NCBI RefSeq assembly: GCF_030730905.1
Contig: NZ_JAVAMP010000017.1
Span: forward strand, 1 to 64,000
Reading direction: 5' to 3'
DNA from: Chengkuizengella axinellae
GTDB taxonomy: Bacteria; Bacillota; Bacilli; Paenibacillales; KCTC-33759
DNA length: 64,000 nt
The position numbers were made by a program, and so were the translations under genes. Below the pieces are notes generated by a model. That model saw nothing but the letters and a program-made list of their open reading frames with translations. It did not search any database and had not been told where the DNA came from. How positions within the stretch are numbered: the stretch's first letter is position 1; each line of letters starts with the position of its first letter. Below are positions 53,635-63,389 of the stretch, in pieces.

Positions 53635-55413
53635 TTAGACCACATATTTTCCTTGTTCTATTATTTTTTCAGCAATTTGGCGTTTAATCGGAAGCAGATT
53701 TTTGGGATGGAATCGAACCAACTTTTTTAACATAGCCAGCTTCATCTTCAACTGATCCCCATCCTCCATAATGACAAGTGCTTCCTTCGCCATAGATTCT
53801 ATTTTTGAAAAACTTTCTTGTGTGAAAGCGGATGTCATATTCCATTTTTGTTTAGCTCTAACGATGCCTTCTTTGTCCACCGCTTTATTCGTTCTTAAAA
53901 TGACCGATTCCATAGAAAATACTTGCATGGATACATTAGCTATGATTTCTAAAATCTCTTGCTGCTCTTCTATTTGCTGCTTGTATTTTTCTATAGCTAT
54001 ACCGACAATCATTAAAAAAATTCTTTTTGCGGAGCTAAGCATTGCTTTTTCTTGTAAAAATGGAACCCCCATGTCCCATGTAGAAGGGATATAAGTAATT
54101 AACTCTTGTTCCAATTTTTTTGCTGATTCAAAGAGGGAAAGGTCTCCTTTTGTTGCTCGACGAAACAATAAACCTGGAATCAACAACCGATTTATTTCAT
54201 TGGTCCCCTCAAAGATGCGATTGATTCTCGAATCACGATAAATCCTTTCAATTTTATATTCTTGGGTAAATCCGTATCCACCATGAATTTGTAGACCTTC
54301 ATCCGCTACAAAATCCAAACATTCCGTTGCAAACACTTTGTTCATAGAACATTCTATAGCATACTCTGCAATCCCTTCTATCGTTTGTTCATGGTTTGCA
54401 ACATTCGGATCTACTGTTTTTTTGAATGTATCCATTAAACCTGCTGTACGATAAACGATACTTTCAGCCGCGTAAGTAAAAATAGCCATGTCAGCTAGTT
54501 TTTTTTGAATTAATGGGAACTCCGCAATGGTTTGATTAAACTGTTTTCTCCTACAAGCGTATCCAACAGCAAGCTCAACCGCCCATTTACTTGAACCAAC
54601 ACATCCTGCAGCTAATGAATGACGACCTAAATTTAAAATATTAAAAGCAATTACATGTCCTTTTCCTACTTCACCCAATACATTTTCCACAGGTACCTTA
54701 ACATCCTCTAAAATGAGCTGTCTAGTGGAAGACCCTTTAATCCCCATTTTTTTCTCTTCAGCCCCTGTAGATACACCTTGAAACTTTTTTTCCACAATAA
54801 ATGCTGAAAAATGCTTGCTATCTACTTTAGCATATACGATAAATACGTCTGCAAAAGCTGCATTTGTAATGAATTGTTTGGTTCCATTTAAAAGATAATG
54901 TGCACCATCCTCACTTAAAACAGCCGTCGTTTTTGCACTCAAAGCATCAGAACCAGAAGAAGGCTCAGTTAAACAATAGGCAAATACTTGATCACCACGC
55001 ACTGAATGAGGGAGATACTTTTGCTGCTGCTGTTTTGTCCCAAACAAAACAATCGGTAAAGTCCCAATTCCTATATGTGCACTTAATGTTAGTGAGTACG
55101 AGCTGCTTCGCACCATTTTTTCATATATTAATGTTGAGCTGACCCTGTCTAAATTTGTCCCTCCATACGCTTCAGGCACCGCCGCCCCTAACAAACCTAC
55201 TTCTCCTGCTTTTTTAATGAGCTTTAGCAGCAAAGTGAAATCCTGTCTTTCTAATACTTCATCATATGGATCAATTTCTTGATCAATAAAGTCCTCTGTT
55301 AAATTCGCGATCATAAGATGTTCCTCATTAAAATCCTCTGGTGTAAATATAGTAGAAGCGTCCACTTCAGCTACCAAAAAGCTGCCACCCTTCATCAGGT
55401 TATTCGCTTTCAT
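53635..55413 (-). CDS. fadE: Acyl-CoA dehydrogenase FadE
   Basis: 592 residues, the length of B. subtilis FadE. Signatures: YCLTEPSSGSDALS, FITNAAFADVFIVYAK, LGRHSLAAGCVG, GYGFTQEYKIERIYRDSRINRIFEGTNEI, with a long C-terminal domain. Oxidises acyl-CoA to enoyl-CoA and passes electrons to EtfAB. GGGCGGAA is the ribosome site. Last gene of the fad set; a 228-base gap to fadA leaves room for its own promoter. Confidence 0.95.
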   Translation of the reverse strand: MKANNLMKGGSFLVAEVDASTIFTPEDFNEEHLMIANLTEDFIDQEIDPYDEVLERQDFTLLLKLIKKAGEVGLLGAAVPEAYGGTNLDRVSSTLIYEKMVRSSSYSLTLSAHIGIGTLPIVLFGTKQQQQKYLPHSVRGDQVFAYCLTEPSSGSDALSAKTTAVLSEDGAHYLLNGTKQFITNAAFADVFIVYAKVDSKHFSAFIVEKKFQGVSTGAEEKKMGIKGSSTRQLILEDVKVPVENVLGEVGKGHVIAFNILNLGRHSLAAGCVGSSKWAVELAVGYACRRKQFNQTIAEFPLIQKKLADMAIFTYAAESIVYRTAGLMDTFKKTVDPNVANHEQTIEGIAEYAIECSMNKVFATECLDFVADEGLQIHGGYGFTQEYKIERIYRDSRINRIFEGTNEINRLLIPGLLFRRATKGDLSLFESAKKLEQELITYIPSTWDMGVPFLQEKAMLSSAKRIFLMIVGIAIEKYKQQIEEQQEILEIIANVSMQVFSMESVILRTNKAVDKEGIVRAKQKWNMTSAFTQESFSKIESMAKEALVIMEDGDQLKMKLAMLKKLVRFHPKNLLPIKRQIAEKIIEQGKYVV

Positions 55414-55641
55414 TTTATTCCGCCCGTCAAAACTCTTCAGTTATTTTTGGCATTGAGCCATTGCATTTTAGTTTAATCATAAGTTTGACAACACAATCAA
55501 TAAGAACTAACATCGCTGTAAATGCCAGAGACTTGTCATTCACCTGGGTCATCTGAGATTTTCTTCACTTTTTATTGAGAATAGGAATGTCGTGTATGCT
55601 TGGAACATTGAGATGCAGTTTTGACAAACGTACCTCCTTTC

Positions 55642-56820
55642 TTATACAAATTCAAAAACACCAGCAGCCCCCATGCCTCCACCAATACACATGCTGACTA
55701 CTCCATATTTACTTTGTCTTTTCTTAGCTTCATGCAGCAATGTAGTCGTCAGTTTCGTTCCAGTACATCCTAGTGGGTGACCTAGCGCAATTGCCCCACC
55801 ATTTACATTCACTTTTTCCTGATCAATGCCAAGCTCTTCAATTACAGCCAAACATTGCGATGCAAAGGCTTCATTGATTTCAAACAAATCTACATCCTCT
55901 ATAGTTATACCAGCTTGCTTTAATGCTTTTGGAATCGCTTCGACTGGACCAATCCCCATAATCTCAGGTGCAACACCTGCTACAGCAAACGATTTAAAAA
56001 TAGCCATCGTTTCTAGTCCTAGCTCTTCTGCTTTTTCACGAGACATAACTATAACGGCCGATGCTGCATCATTCATTTGTGAGGTATTGCCTGCAGTAAC
56101 CGTTCCTTTTACAGAAAAAGCAGGTTTTAAACTAGATAAAATTTCAAGGGTAGTTCCCGGTCTCACTCCCTCATCGATTTGGAATGAAAATGACCTTTGT
56201 TCTTGTTTTCCCTGTTCATTAAGAAAGGATTGTGTCACAGGGACAGAAACGATCTCTTCTCCGAATTTTCCCTCTTGAATCGCAGCTGCAGCCTTCTGAT
56301 GACTTTTCACAGCAAAAGCATCCTGCTTCTCTCTATTGATGTCATATTTTTGAGCTACATTTTCAGCCGTTATTCCCATCTGAATATAAACCTCTGGACG
56401 AGCATCCACTAAATAGGGATTCGGTTGTGGTTTGAATCCAGACATAGGTACGTGACTCATGCTCTCCACTCCACCAGCTACAATCACCTCTGCTGACCCA
56501 CATTTTATTCGATCAGCTGCAAATGCAATAGACTGTAAACCAGAAGCACAAAACCTGTTGATCGTTAATGCAGGGACGTGGTCAGGTAAACCAGCACGCA
56601 ATGACACAATCCTTCCCATGTTTAACCCTTGCTCTCCTTCAGGCATCGCACAGCCGATGATCACATCCTCGATCTCTTCCTTCTCTAATCCAGGTGTTCG
56701 TTTAATGACTTCTTCCACAACTAACGCCCCTAAATCTTCCGCACGTGTGTTGGAAAGCGAACCTTTATAGGCTTTGCCCATCGGAGTTCTAACTGCAGAT
56801 ACAATGACAGCCTCCTTCAT
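55642..56820 (-). CDS. fadA: Acetyl-CoA C-acyltransferase (thiolase) FadA
   Basis: 392 residues. Active-site residues are visible: Cys in [13 protein letters not shown], His in [14 protein letters not shown], and Cys in [14 protein letters not shown]. Last step of beta-oxidation. AAGGAGGGG precedes the ATG. It is separated from fadN by the tandem repeat copy B. Confidence 0.97.
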   Translation of the reverse strand: MKEAVIVSAVRTPMGKAYKGSLSNTRAEDLGALVVEEVIKRTPGLEKEEIEDVIIGCAMPEGEQGLNMGRIVSLRAGLPDHVPALTINRFCASGLQSIAFAADRIKCGSAEVIVAGGVESMSHVPMSGFKPQPNPYLVDARPEVYIQMGITAENVAQKYDINREKQDAFAVKSHQKAAAAIQEGKFGEEIVSVPVTQSFLNEQGKQEQRSFSFQIDEGVRPGTTLEILSSLKPAFSVKGTVTAGNTSQMNDAASAVIVMSREKAEELGLETMAIFKSFAVAGVAPEIMGIGPVEAIPKALKQAGITIEDVDLFEINEAFASQCLAVIEELGIDQEKVNVNGGAIALGHPLGCTGTKLTTTLLHEAKKRQSKYGVVSMCIGGGMGAAGVFEFV

Positions 56821-56847
56821 CTGATCCCCTCCTTAAATATAGCCCAA

Positions 56848-56935
56848 AAAAGTGAACAAAATTCGATGATGCATAGTCCGAGTACTTTTCGGGGACCCCA
56901 GAAACCAATTCCTATTACTTTTGCGGGGTCCTAAG
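56848..56935. repeat. Dispersed tandem repeat, copy B
   Basis: CCCAAAAAAGTG, a spacer, then GAGTACTTTTCGGGGACCCC, AGAAACC and a second partial unit CCTATTACTTTTGCGGGGTCC. The core is shared with the repeat at 23325-23475, about 33 kb away, so it is a family dispersed in this genome. It fills most of the fadA-fadN gap. Confidence 0.65.
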
Positions 56936-57012
56936 CCAATATGATGATGGAAAGTTATACTTTCCTAAACGTTTAAAAAGAGTACTTCATCGTATTTTTT
57001 GAACAATCTTTA

Positions 57013-59385
57013 TCAATTACGCAGCGGTTTTCTAGTTAACAGCATATGCTGGATACGTTCTTGTGATTTGGGTTCTCCGCATAAGCTTAAGAATGCTTCC
57101 ATTTCTAAATCCAATAGGTACTTCTCAGTAACCAGACTATTAGCTGCTACCTTACCGCCAGTTAAAATATTGGCAAGATGTGTGCCGATCAATTCATCAT
57201 GTTCGCTGATGTATCCACTCATTTTCATCTGATACAGTCCCATTTTAAGAGCTGCAAATCCTGGTTCACCTACTACTCTCACCTTCTTTGGCGTTGGTGG
57301 CTCATAACCAGCAATGGACATTCCTAGTACCGCTTGTTTGGCATCATATATTAAATGATCAGGATTCATCGTAATTCTATCCGTTGACCTTAATAATCCA
57401 AGCTCCTTCGCTTCTGCTGCACTAGTGGAAACCTTCGCCATACCTATCGTTTCAAAAACACGGTTTACAAATGGCTGCAAGTCGATCGATTTATCAATAT
57501 CTACAGGTACGGTAGCTCTATACAGCATCTCCTTCGTACCACCGCCTGCTGGAATAAGTCCTACTCCCATTTCGACAAGACCAATGTAGGTTTCAGCTGA
57601 AGCCTGCACATGAGATGATGGTAAACAAACCTCAACTCCTCCACCTAAGGTCATACCAAAAGGAGCAGCCACAATTGGTTTTTCAAAATATTTTAAGCCC
57701 ATCGCCATCTGATGAAATCCAGTAATCATCTGTTCAATTTCAAACCAATCTTCATCCTGTGCCGCCATCAACAACATCATTAAGTTTGCTCCAACACAAA
57801 AGTTTTTCCCTTTCTGATGTCCAATTACTAATCCTCGATAATTTTTTCTTACTTCATTTAAGGAAGTCAATACCATCTGCAACACATCTGGCCCGATCGT
57901 ATTGTTCATGGAATGAAATTGCAAACAAGCCACATCATCGCCAATATCAATTAAGCTGGCACCCGTATTTTTCTTAATAACACCATTTTTCTCTTTGATT
58001 TGATCTAAGGAAAGAATCTCTTTCGCTGTTTGTTTTTCTTCTAGACTGCCATCGATCTGTACATAAAATATTTTTTCATTCTGCTTTTCATAAAAAGAGG
58101 TTTTTCCTGCAGCTAACATTGCTTCAATCCATTTTGGAATTTGCTCTCCTTCTTTTTTCATTCTTGAAACCGTTTCTACTACGCCAACCGCATCCCAAGC
58201 TTCAAAAGGTCCAAGTTCCCAATTAAAACCCCATTTCATAGCTTCATCTATGGCCTGAATATCATCTGATATTTCCGGTATTTTACTTGCAGCATACAAC
58301 CAACCTTTTTTCATTAATTCCCAAGTAAATTGTCCACCTTTATCGTCCGATTCTAATAGAGCTTTCAGTTTATTTTTTAATCCCTTTGCATTTTTAGCTG
58401 CTTCTACCGAGGCAAGAGAGCTTTTACTCCTTGGTACATAGGTTTTATTCTGGACATCAAGCTGCAAGATAACTTTACCTGTATCTGTGCGTTTTTTTTG
58501 ATAAAAACCAGATCCTGCTTTCTCTCCGATGTATCCTTGTTCAACCATGTATTCCATCAGCTGTGGAACTTTAAAGCTTTGTTTTTCAATAGGATTTGTT
58601 ACATTGTCATAAACATTGTTTGCTACAAATACAAACGTATCAATACCGACTAAATCTAGCGTCCGGAATGTTGCGCTTTTGGGTCTTCCAATTAAAGGAC
58701 CTGTTAGTTCATCCACCTCTGATACGCTGAGCCCTAATTTCTCCATTTGTTTAAGGGAGCTTAGAAGGCCATACGTACCAATACGATTCGCGATAAAGTT
58801 CGGCGTGTCCTTTGCAATCACTACCCCTTTACCCAACTTCTTCTCACAAAAATTTTTCATAAACGATATGATGTTTGGATCTGTATTTTCTGTTGGAATA
58901 AACTCTAGCAATTTCATATATCTTGGAGGATTAAAAAAATGAGTGCCTAAAAAATGTGACTTAAACTGTTCAGAGTTATGCTTGCAAATGGCATGAATAG
59001 AAATACCTGAAGTGTTAGAGCTTATGATGGTGCCTGGATTCCAATGTTGTTCTAATCTTTCAAAAAACTTCTGTTTAATTTCCAAATTTTCAATGATAAC
59101 CTCAATTACCCAATCAACCTCAGCAATCCGATGTAAATGGTCATCAAAATTACCCACTTCAATTCGGTTTAAAACATCCTTTATATAAATCGGGCTTGGT
59201 TTGCTTTTAAGCAGCCTTTTTTTAGCCGCTTCAGCAAGCTCGTTTCTATGTTTAGTTTCTGTTTCCCCTTTTGGAGCCATATCCAACAACAATGTATGAA
59301 TGCCTACATTCGCTAAGTGTGCAGCAATGGCCGCTCCCATCACTCCTGATCCTAATACAGCGGCTTTACGAATTGTCCTCTCCAT
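57013..59385 (-). CDS. fadN: 3-hydroxyacyl-CoA dehydrogenase / enoyl-CoA hydratase FadN
   Basis: 790 residues. An N-terminal NAD-dependent dehydrogenase (AAVLGSGVMGAAIAAHLANV; later HFFNPPRYMKLLE and the Rossmann partner DTPNFIANRIG) is followed by a C-terminal crotonase domain (GLVIGHQKGKNFCVGANL; PFGMTLGGGVEVCL). It carries the two middle beta-oxidation steps in one chain, in the order typical of Bacillota FadN. ATG 59385 follows AAGGAG by eight bases. Confidence 0.96.
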   Translation of the reverse strand: MERTIRKAAVLGSGVMGAAIAAHLANVGIHTLLLDMAPKGETETKHRNELAEAAKKRLLKSKPSPIYIKDVLNRIEVGNFDDHLHRIAEVDWVIEVIIENLEIKQKFFERLEQHWNPGTIISSNTSGISIHAICKHNSEQFKSHFLGTHFFNPPRYMKLLEFIPTENTDPNIISFMKNFCEKKLGKGVVIAKDTPNFIANRIGTYGLLSSLKQMEKLGLSVSEVDELTGPLIGRPKSATFRTLDLVGIDTFVFVANNVYDNVTNPIEKQSFKVPQLMEYMVEQGYIGEKAGSGFYQKKRTDTGKVILQLDVQNKTYVPRSKSSLASVEAAKNAKGLKNKLKALLESDDKGGQFTWELMKKGWLYAASKIPEISDDIQAIDEAMKWGFNWELGPFEAWDAVGVVETVSRMKKEGEQIPKWIEAMLAAGKTSFYEKQNEKIFYVQIDGSLEEKQTAKEILSLDQIKEKNGVIKKNTGASLIDIGDDVACLQFHSMNNTIGPDVLQMVLTSLNEVRKNYRGLVIGHQKGKNFCVGANLMMLLMAAQDEDWFEIEQMITGFHQMAMGLKYFEKPIVAAPFGMTLGGGVEVCLPSSHVQASAETYIGLVEMGVGLIPAGGGTKEMLYRATVPVDIDKSIDLQPFVNRVFETIGMAKVSTSAAEAKELGLLRSTDRITMNPDHLIYDAKQAVLGMSIAGYEPPTPKKVRVVGEPGFAALKMGLYQMKMSGYISEHDELIGTHLANILTGGKVAANSLVTEKYLLDLEMEAFLSLCGEPKSQERIQHMLLTRKPLRN

Positions 59386-59397
59386 CAAAACCACTCC

Positions 59398-61071
59398 TTA
59401 AGCTAATTTTTCATCTTCCTCTTCTTTTAATTTTCTGCGTAATATTTTACCAACCATGGACTTTGGCAGTTCATCTCTAAATTCATAAATTCTAGGCACT
59501 TTATATGCAGCAAGCTTGGAACGGCAATATTGATCCAATGCTTCTTCCGAAATGGTGAACCCTTCTTTTTTTACGATATAGGCTTTAACTGTTTCTCCCC
59601 TGTATTCATCCGGCACACCTAAAACAATCGCTTCTTTCACGACAGGATGCTCATATAATACTTCTTCCACATCTCTAGGATAAATATTGTATCCTCCAGC
59701 AATGATCAGATCTTTTTTTCGATCTACAACGTAGAAATACCCGTTTTCATCCATGTAACCCATATCCCCTGTGTATAACCAACCATCTTTTAACGTCGCT
59801 GCAGTTTCTGCTGGTTGATTCCAATATCCCTTCATAATTTGAGGACCTTTAGCTATGATTTCACCTAATTCACCTGGTTTAACTTCTTCACCCTCAGGAT
59901 CAACCACTTTGCAATCTGTATTTGGCCAAGGTACGCCAATACTACCATTCACATTTTTCCCCCAGATTGGATTCCCGCAAATCACAGGGGAGGATTCTGA
60001 TAAGCCATATCCCTCAACTAATTTCCCCGCTGTTAGTTCTTCAAACTTTGTTTGTGTATTTAAAGGCAGTGGAGCAGAGCCGCTAATACAAATCTCTATA
60101 GATGATAGGTCGGTTTGGCTTGCTTTTGGGTGATTTATAATCCCTTGATATAAGGTTGGGGCACCTGGAAAAAATGTGGGTCTTTGTGTTTTGATCGTTT
60201 TCATCATTAAATCAATATCGAATTTAGGGATTAAAACCATTTTAGCTGCATGGGCAGCAGCAAAGAGCATACAAATCGTCATACCATACACATGAAATAA
60301 CGGTACGACAGATAATACAACTTCTTTCCCTTTTTCCGTCTGATAAGCCCAGGCTTGACACTGCGTTACATTAGCGACTAAATTTTTATGTGTCAACATA
60401 ACCCCTTTCGGTGTTCCTGTTGTACCTCCCGTATATTGAAGAACAGCCACATCTTCGGTTGTACTAGGGTCTTCTACAGGGGTATCTTTAGCTTTATCTA
60501 TAAATTCATGTAAGGTTTGAATTGGCTCTTTGCTGTAATCTATATCTACTGTAGGACCTTTTTTAATTTTTTGTACAAGAGGATAAAGGAGCTTTTTCAC
60601 AGTAGGGAGTGCATCAGGTATGCTTGTTGTGATGATATGCTCCAAGCCAGCTTGTTCTTTCACTGCTTTTACGCGAGGATAAACTAAATCTAAACAAATA
60701 ATGACCTTGGCTCCTGAATTTGAAAAATGATACTCTAATTCTCGTTCAACATACAACGGATTCGTTTGTACTACAATTCCACCCGCAAATAAAATACCGA
60801 AGTAGCTATAAACAAACTGAGGTATATTAGGCAGCATCAGAGCTACGCGATCTCCCTTCTTCACACCTATATCCTTCAATCCATTTGCGACTTGATACGA
60901 TCGAGATAGAAGCTCTTGGAAGCTCATTTCTTTTCCAAAAAAATGAATCGCTTTGTTATTTGGGTACTGCTCTGCGGTCATCTTTAAATAATCTGTTACT
61001 CTGTAGTCTGGATAATCAAGGTGTGTTTGAATCTCTGCTGGATAAAACTTACTCCATGGATAATTGGACAT
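59398..61071 (-). CDS. lcfA: Long-chain fatty-acid-CoA ligase LcfA
   Basis: 557 residues. AMP-forming domain motif YTGGTTGTPKGVMLTH near residue 215, GYGLSESSP, GWLYTGDMGYMDENGY and LIIAGGYNIYPRDVEE. Activates fatty acids for the downstream enzymes. GAGGTGG lies before the ATG. It precedes fadN by 12 bases and follows etfA by about 80. Confidence 0.96.
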   Translation of the reverse strand: MSNYPWSKFYPAEIQTHLDYPDYRVTDYLKMTAEQYPNNKAIHFFGKEMSFQELLSRSYQVANGLKDIGVKKGDRVALMLPNIPQFVYSYFGILFAGGIVVQTNPLYVERELEYHFSNSGAKVIICLDLVYPRVKAVKEQAGLEHIITTSIPDALPTVKKLLYPLVQKIKKGPTVDIDYSKEPIQTLHEFIDKAKDTPVEDPSTTEDVAVLQYTGGTTGTPKGVMLTHKNLVANVTQCQAWAYQTEKGKEVVLSVVPLFHVYGMTICMLFAAAHAAKMVLIPKFDIDLMMKTIKTQRPTFFPGAPTLYQGIINHPKASQTDLSSIEICISGSAPLPLNTQTKFEELTAGKLVEGYGLSESSPVICGNPIWGKNVNGSIGVPWPNTDCKVVDPEGEEVKPGELGEIIAKGPQIMKGYWNQPAETAATLKDGWLYTGDMGYMDENGYFYVVDRKKDLIIAGGYNIYPRDVEEVLYEHPVVKEAIVLGVPDEYRGETVKAYIVKKEGFTISEEALDQYCRSKLAAYKVPRIYEFRDELPKSMVGKILRRKLKEEEDEKLA

Positions 61072-61151
61072 TCACGCCACCTCTTTTTTCAATTTTTTTA
61101 AACCAATCCGCTTTCTATTGACAAGTTCTAGTTGTCTGAAATAGGTTATTT

Positions 61152-62126
61152 CTAATCTGTCATTGCTTGCTTAAATTGTTCCGTCAACAATGGAACTACT
61201 TCAAATAAATCCCCTACAATCCCATAATCAGCAACATCAAAAATAGGAGCTTCAGGGTCTTTGTTAATAGCAACAATCATCTTTGAATTTGACATTCCTG
61301 CCAAATGTTGAATCGCTCCTGAAATCCCACATGCAATATATAAATCTGGAGTCACTACTTTTCCTGTTTGACCAATTTGAAGAGCGTAGTCGCAATACTC
61401 TGCATCGCATGCCCCTCTCGAAGCTCCTACTGCGGCTCCTATCACTTGTGCTAAATCTTTTAAAGGCCCAAAGCCTTCTGCACTTTTCACCCCTCTACCG
61501 CCAGCAACTATGATTTTAGCTTCAGATAAGTCCACCCCATCGGTCGTTTTCTGAATCACTTCCCTTACTGTTGTTCTAATTTCATCTAGGTTTAATACCT
61601 TTTGAATTTTCTTTGCACTTTCATGATGATCCACTTTAGAGCATGGTATATTGTTTGGCCGTATTGTAGCAAAAATCTGATCACGTACTACCACCCTCCT
61701 CTGAAATGCCTTTCCTGCATAAATAGGTCGGGTAAATACGATATTCCCATCACTTATTTCCACATTTGTACAATCTGTAATTAACCCACAACCAATGCGA
61801 GCTGCTGCACGAGGAGCAAAATCTTTCCCCATCGCTGTATGCGGCATTAAAATGACATCTGGATTTTTTTCATGAATAATGGAAGTGAACGCTTGTGTGT
61901 ATGCGTCGGTAGTATACGTATCCAATTGCTTATTTTCAACAAAAACAACTTCATGTGCACCGTATTCAGCTAGCAAATCTGCTTGCGACTGTTCTTGTGT
62001 ACCGATTAATACCGCTGTGATCAATCCACCATCATTTAATCTTTTTGCTGCTTCTAAAACTTCAAACGATACGTTTCTCAAACTCCCTTGTTTTGTTTCT
62101 GCAAAAACGACAACATGTCTAACCAT
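61152..62126 (-). CDS. etfA: Electron transfer flavoprotein alpha subunit EtfA
   Basis: 324 residues. C-terminal FAD-binding signature AAVGASRGACDAEYCDYALQ and TGKVVTPDLYIACGISGAIQHLAGM with IVAINKDPEAPIFDVADYGIVGDL. It accepts electrons from FadE. It overlaps etfB by eight bases. Confidence 0.97.
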   Translation of the reverse strand: MVRHVVVFAETKQGSLRNVSFEVLEAAKRLNDGGLITAVLIGTQEQSQADLLAEYGAHEVVFVENKQLDTYTTDAYTQAFTSIIHEKNPDVILMPHTAMGKDFAPRAAARIGCGLITDCTNVEISDGNIVFTRPIYAGKAFQRRVVVRDQIFATIRPNNIPCSKVDHHESAKKIQKVLNLDEIRTTVREVIQKTTDGVDLSEAKIIVAGGRGVKSAEGFGPLKDLAQVIGAAVGASRGACDAEYCDYALQIGQTGKVVTPDLYIACGISGAIQHLAGMSNSKMIVAINKDPEAPIFDVADYGIVGDLFEVVPLLTEQFKQAMTD

Positions 62127-62889
62127 TTGGATTCACCTCACCCTGCAATAATTGAACTAATTCAACTACTTGATCGTTTAATTCACCTTGAAGTACTCTT
62201 CCAGCTTGTCTTTCAGGTGGCAGAATGTTTTCTTTGATGTTTGTTTTTGCTTTTATTTGTTTCATGTCTAAGGAGAGATCTTCTACGGTGAGATGTTGGA
62301 TCGGTTTTCTCTTGGCCTTCATAATGCCTGGTAAAGAAGGATATCTAGGTTCGTTTAAACCTTGCTGTGCTGTGATTACAATAGGCAGTTTGGATTCTAG
62401 GACTTCTATGTCTCCTTCTACATCTCTTTCAACCACAACTTGAGATTCATTCACATCTATCTTTAATGCTGCATAAATATGTGGGAGATCAAGTTCTTCA
62501 GCCAATCGTGCTCCACCTTGTGCCGCTCCGTTATCCACAGACATATACCCGCCTAAGATCAAGTCATATTCCTGCTGCTTTATAACTGCAGCCAGCACTT
62601 TTGAAATGGTGGATTCATCCCCAAACAATCGTTCATCGTCCACTAAAACTGCTTTGTCCGCTCCCATCGCAAGTGCAGTTCTTAAAGCACTCTCTACTCT
62701 AGTAGGACCAATGGAAATGACAGTAACTACACCTCCATATTTTTCTTTTATGCAAATCGCTTCTTCTAAAGCATACTCATCATAAGGGTTGATGATGAAT
62801 TTCACACCATCTTCACTGATTTGACCTTCTTTAATGATTACTTTTTCTTCTGTATCAAAGGTTTGCTTAAGGCACACAATGATGTTCAT
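62119..62889 (-). CDS. etfB: Electron transfer flavoprotein beta subunit EtfB
   Basis: 256 residues. NIIVCLKQTFDTEEKV at the start; VTVISIGPTRVESALRTALAMGADKAVLVDD and LGGYMSVDNGAAQGGARLAEEL are family hallmarks. First gene of the minus-strand fatty-acid degradation operon; promoter expected in the ~70-150 bases upstream. Confidence 0.97.
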   Translation of the reverse strand: MNIIVCLKQTFDTEEKVIIKEGQISEDGVKFIINPYDEYALEEAICIKEKYGGVVTVISIGPTRVESALRTALAMGADKAVLVDDERLFGDESTISKVLAAVIKQQEYDLILGGYMSVDNGAAQGGARLAEELDLPHIYAALKIDVNESQVVVERDVEGDIEVLESKLPIVITAQQGLNEPRYPSLPGIMKAKRKPIQHLTVEDLSLDMKQIKAKTNIKENILPPERQAGRVLQGELNDQVVELVQLLQGEVNPNG

Positions 62890-62936
62890 ATTCCAGACCC
62901 CCTAACTCTATTTTTACGTGTTTCATTTCTCAATCC

Positions 62937-62955
62937 TTGAAATGACTGATTTCAA
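62937..62955. promoter_or_regulatory. Palindrome upstream of the etfB-fad operon
   Basis: TTGAAAT, five bases, ATTTCAA: a 19-base perfect dyad 48 bases before the etfB start. An overlapping dyad TCATTTC ... GAAATGA (62922-62944) shares half of it. Fatty-acid operons of Bacillota are normally repressed by FadR (TetR family) at palindromes, so an operator is a fair inference, but it is not the B. subtilis FadR consensus. Confidence 0.5.
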
Positions 62956-63148
62956 AACATAGTGTTATATTTTATGGTTGTAATATGAATATCATGCCAT
63001 TATTGGACTGACTTACTATTACGGTCAAATCGTGCTTTGATAAAGTGTTTTTTGAGAGACTTTTGTGTGACTTTTCGGTTGCTCATTGGATTTGTTCTAT
63101 AATGATAGAACTGGAGTTATTTGAATGCCTTTAAGATGACACGACATT

Positions 63149-63275
63149 AAAATAGAGGAAATTGAGGGTCTTATTCAAACTTATAACTATTGAAATGAGG
63201 TTAATACACAAAATAAGGCTATATTTTTCCTCTATTTTTGATATAAGATTAAAAAAAAATTCTCGTAATAAGACC
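63149..63275. other. Crossing inverted repeats in the etfB-SGNH intergenic gap
   Basis: AAAATAGAGGAAA (63149-63161) complements 63226-63238, and GGTCTTATT (63167-63175) complements 63267-63275. The two pairings interleave, so both stems could only form together as a pseudoknot. There is no open frame in the 500-base gap 62890-63389. Otherwise that gap holds A/T-rich sequence and the palindrome at 62937. Confidence 0.5.
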
Positions 63276-63389
63276 AAAAATGTCCTTTATTTTAGGCTAT
63301 AAATATAATGGTAACGCTTTCAATTTGATCAATTATTCTTCTCTTATCATCTAGACAAGGAAAATAACTCAGCATGAAAATTGATTCTA

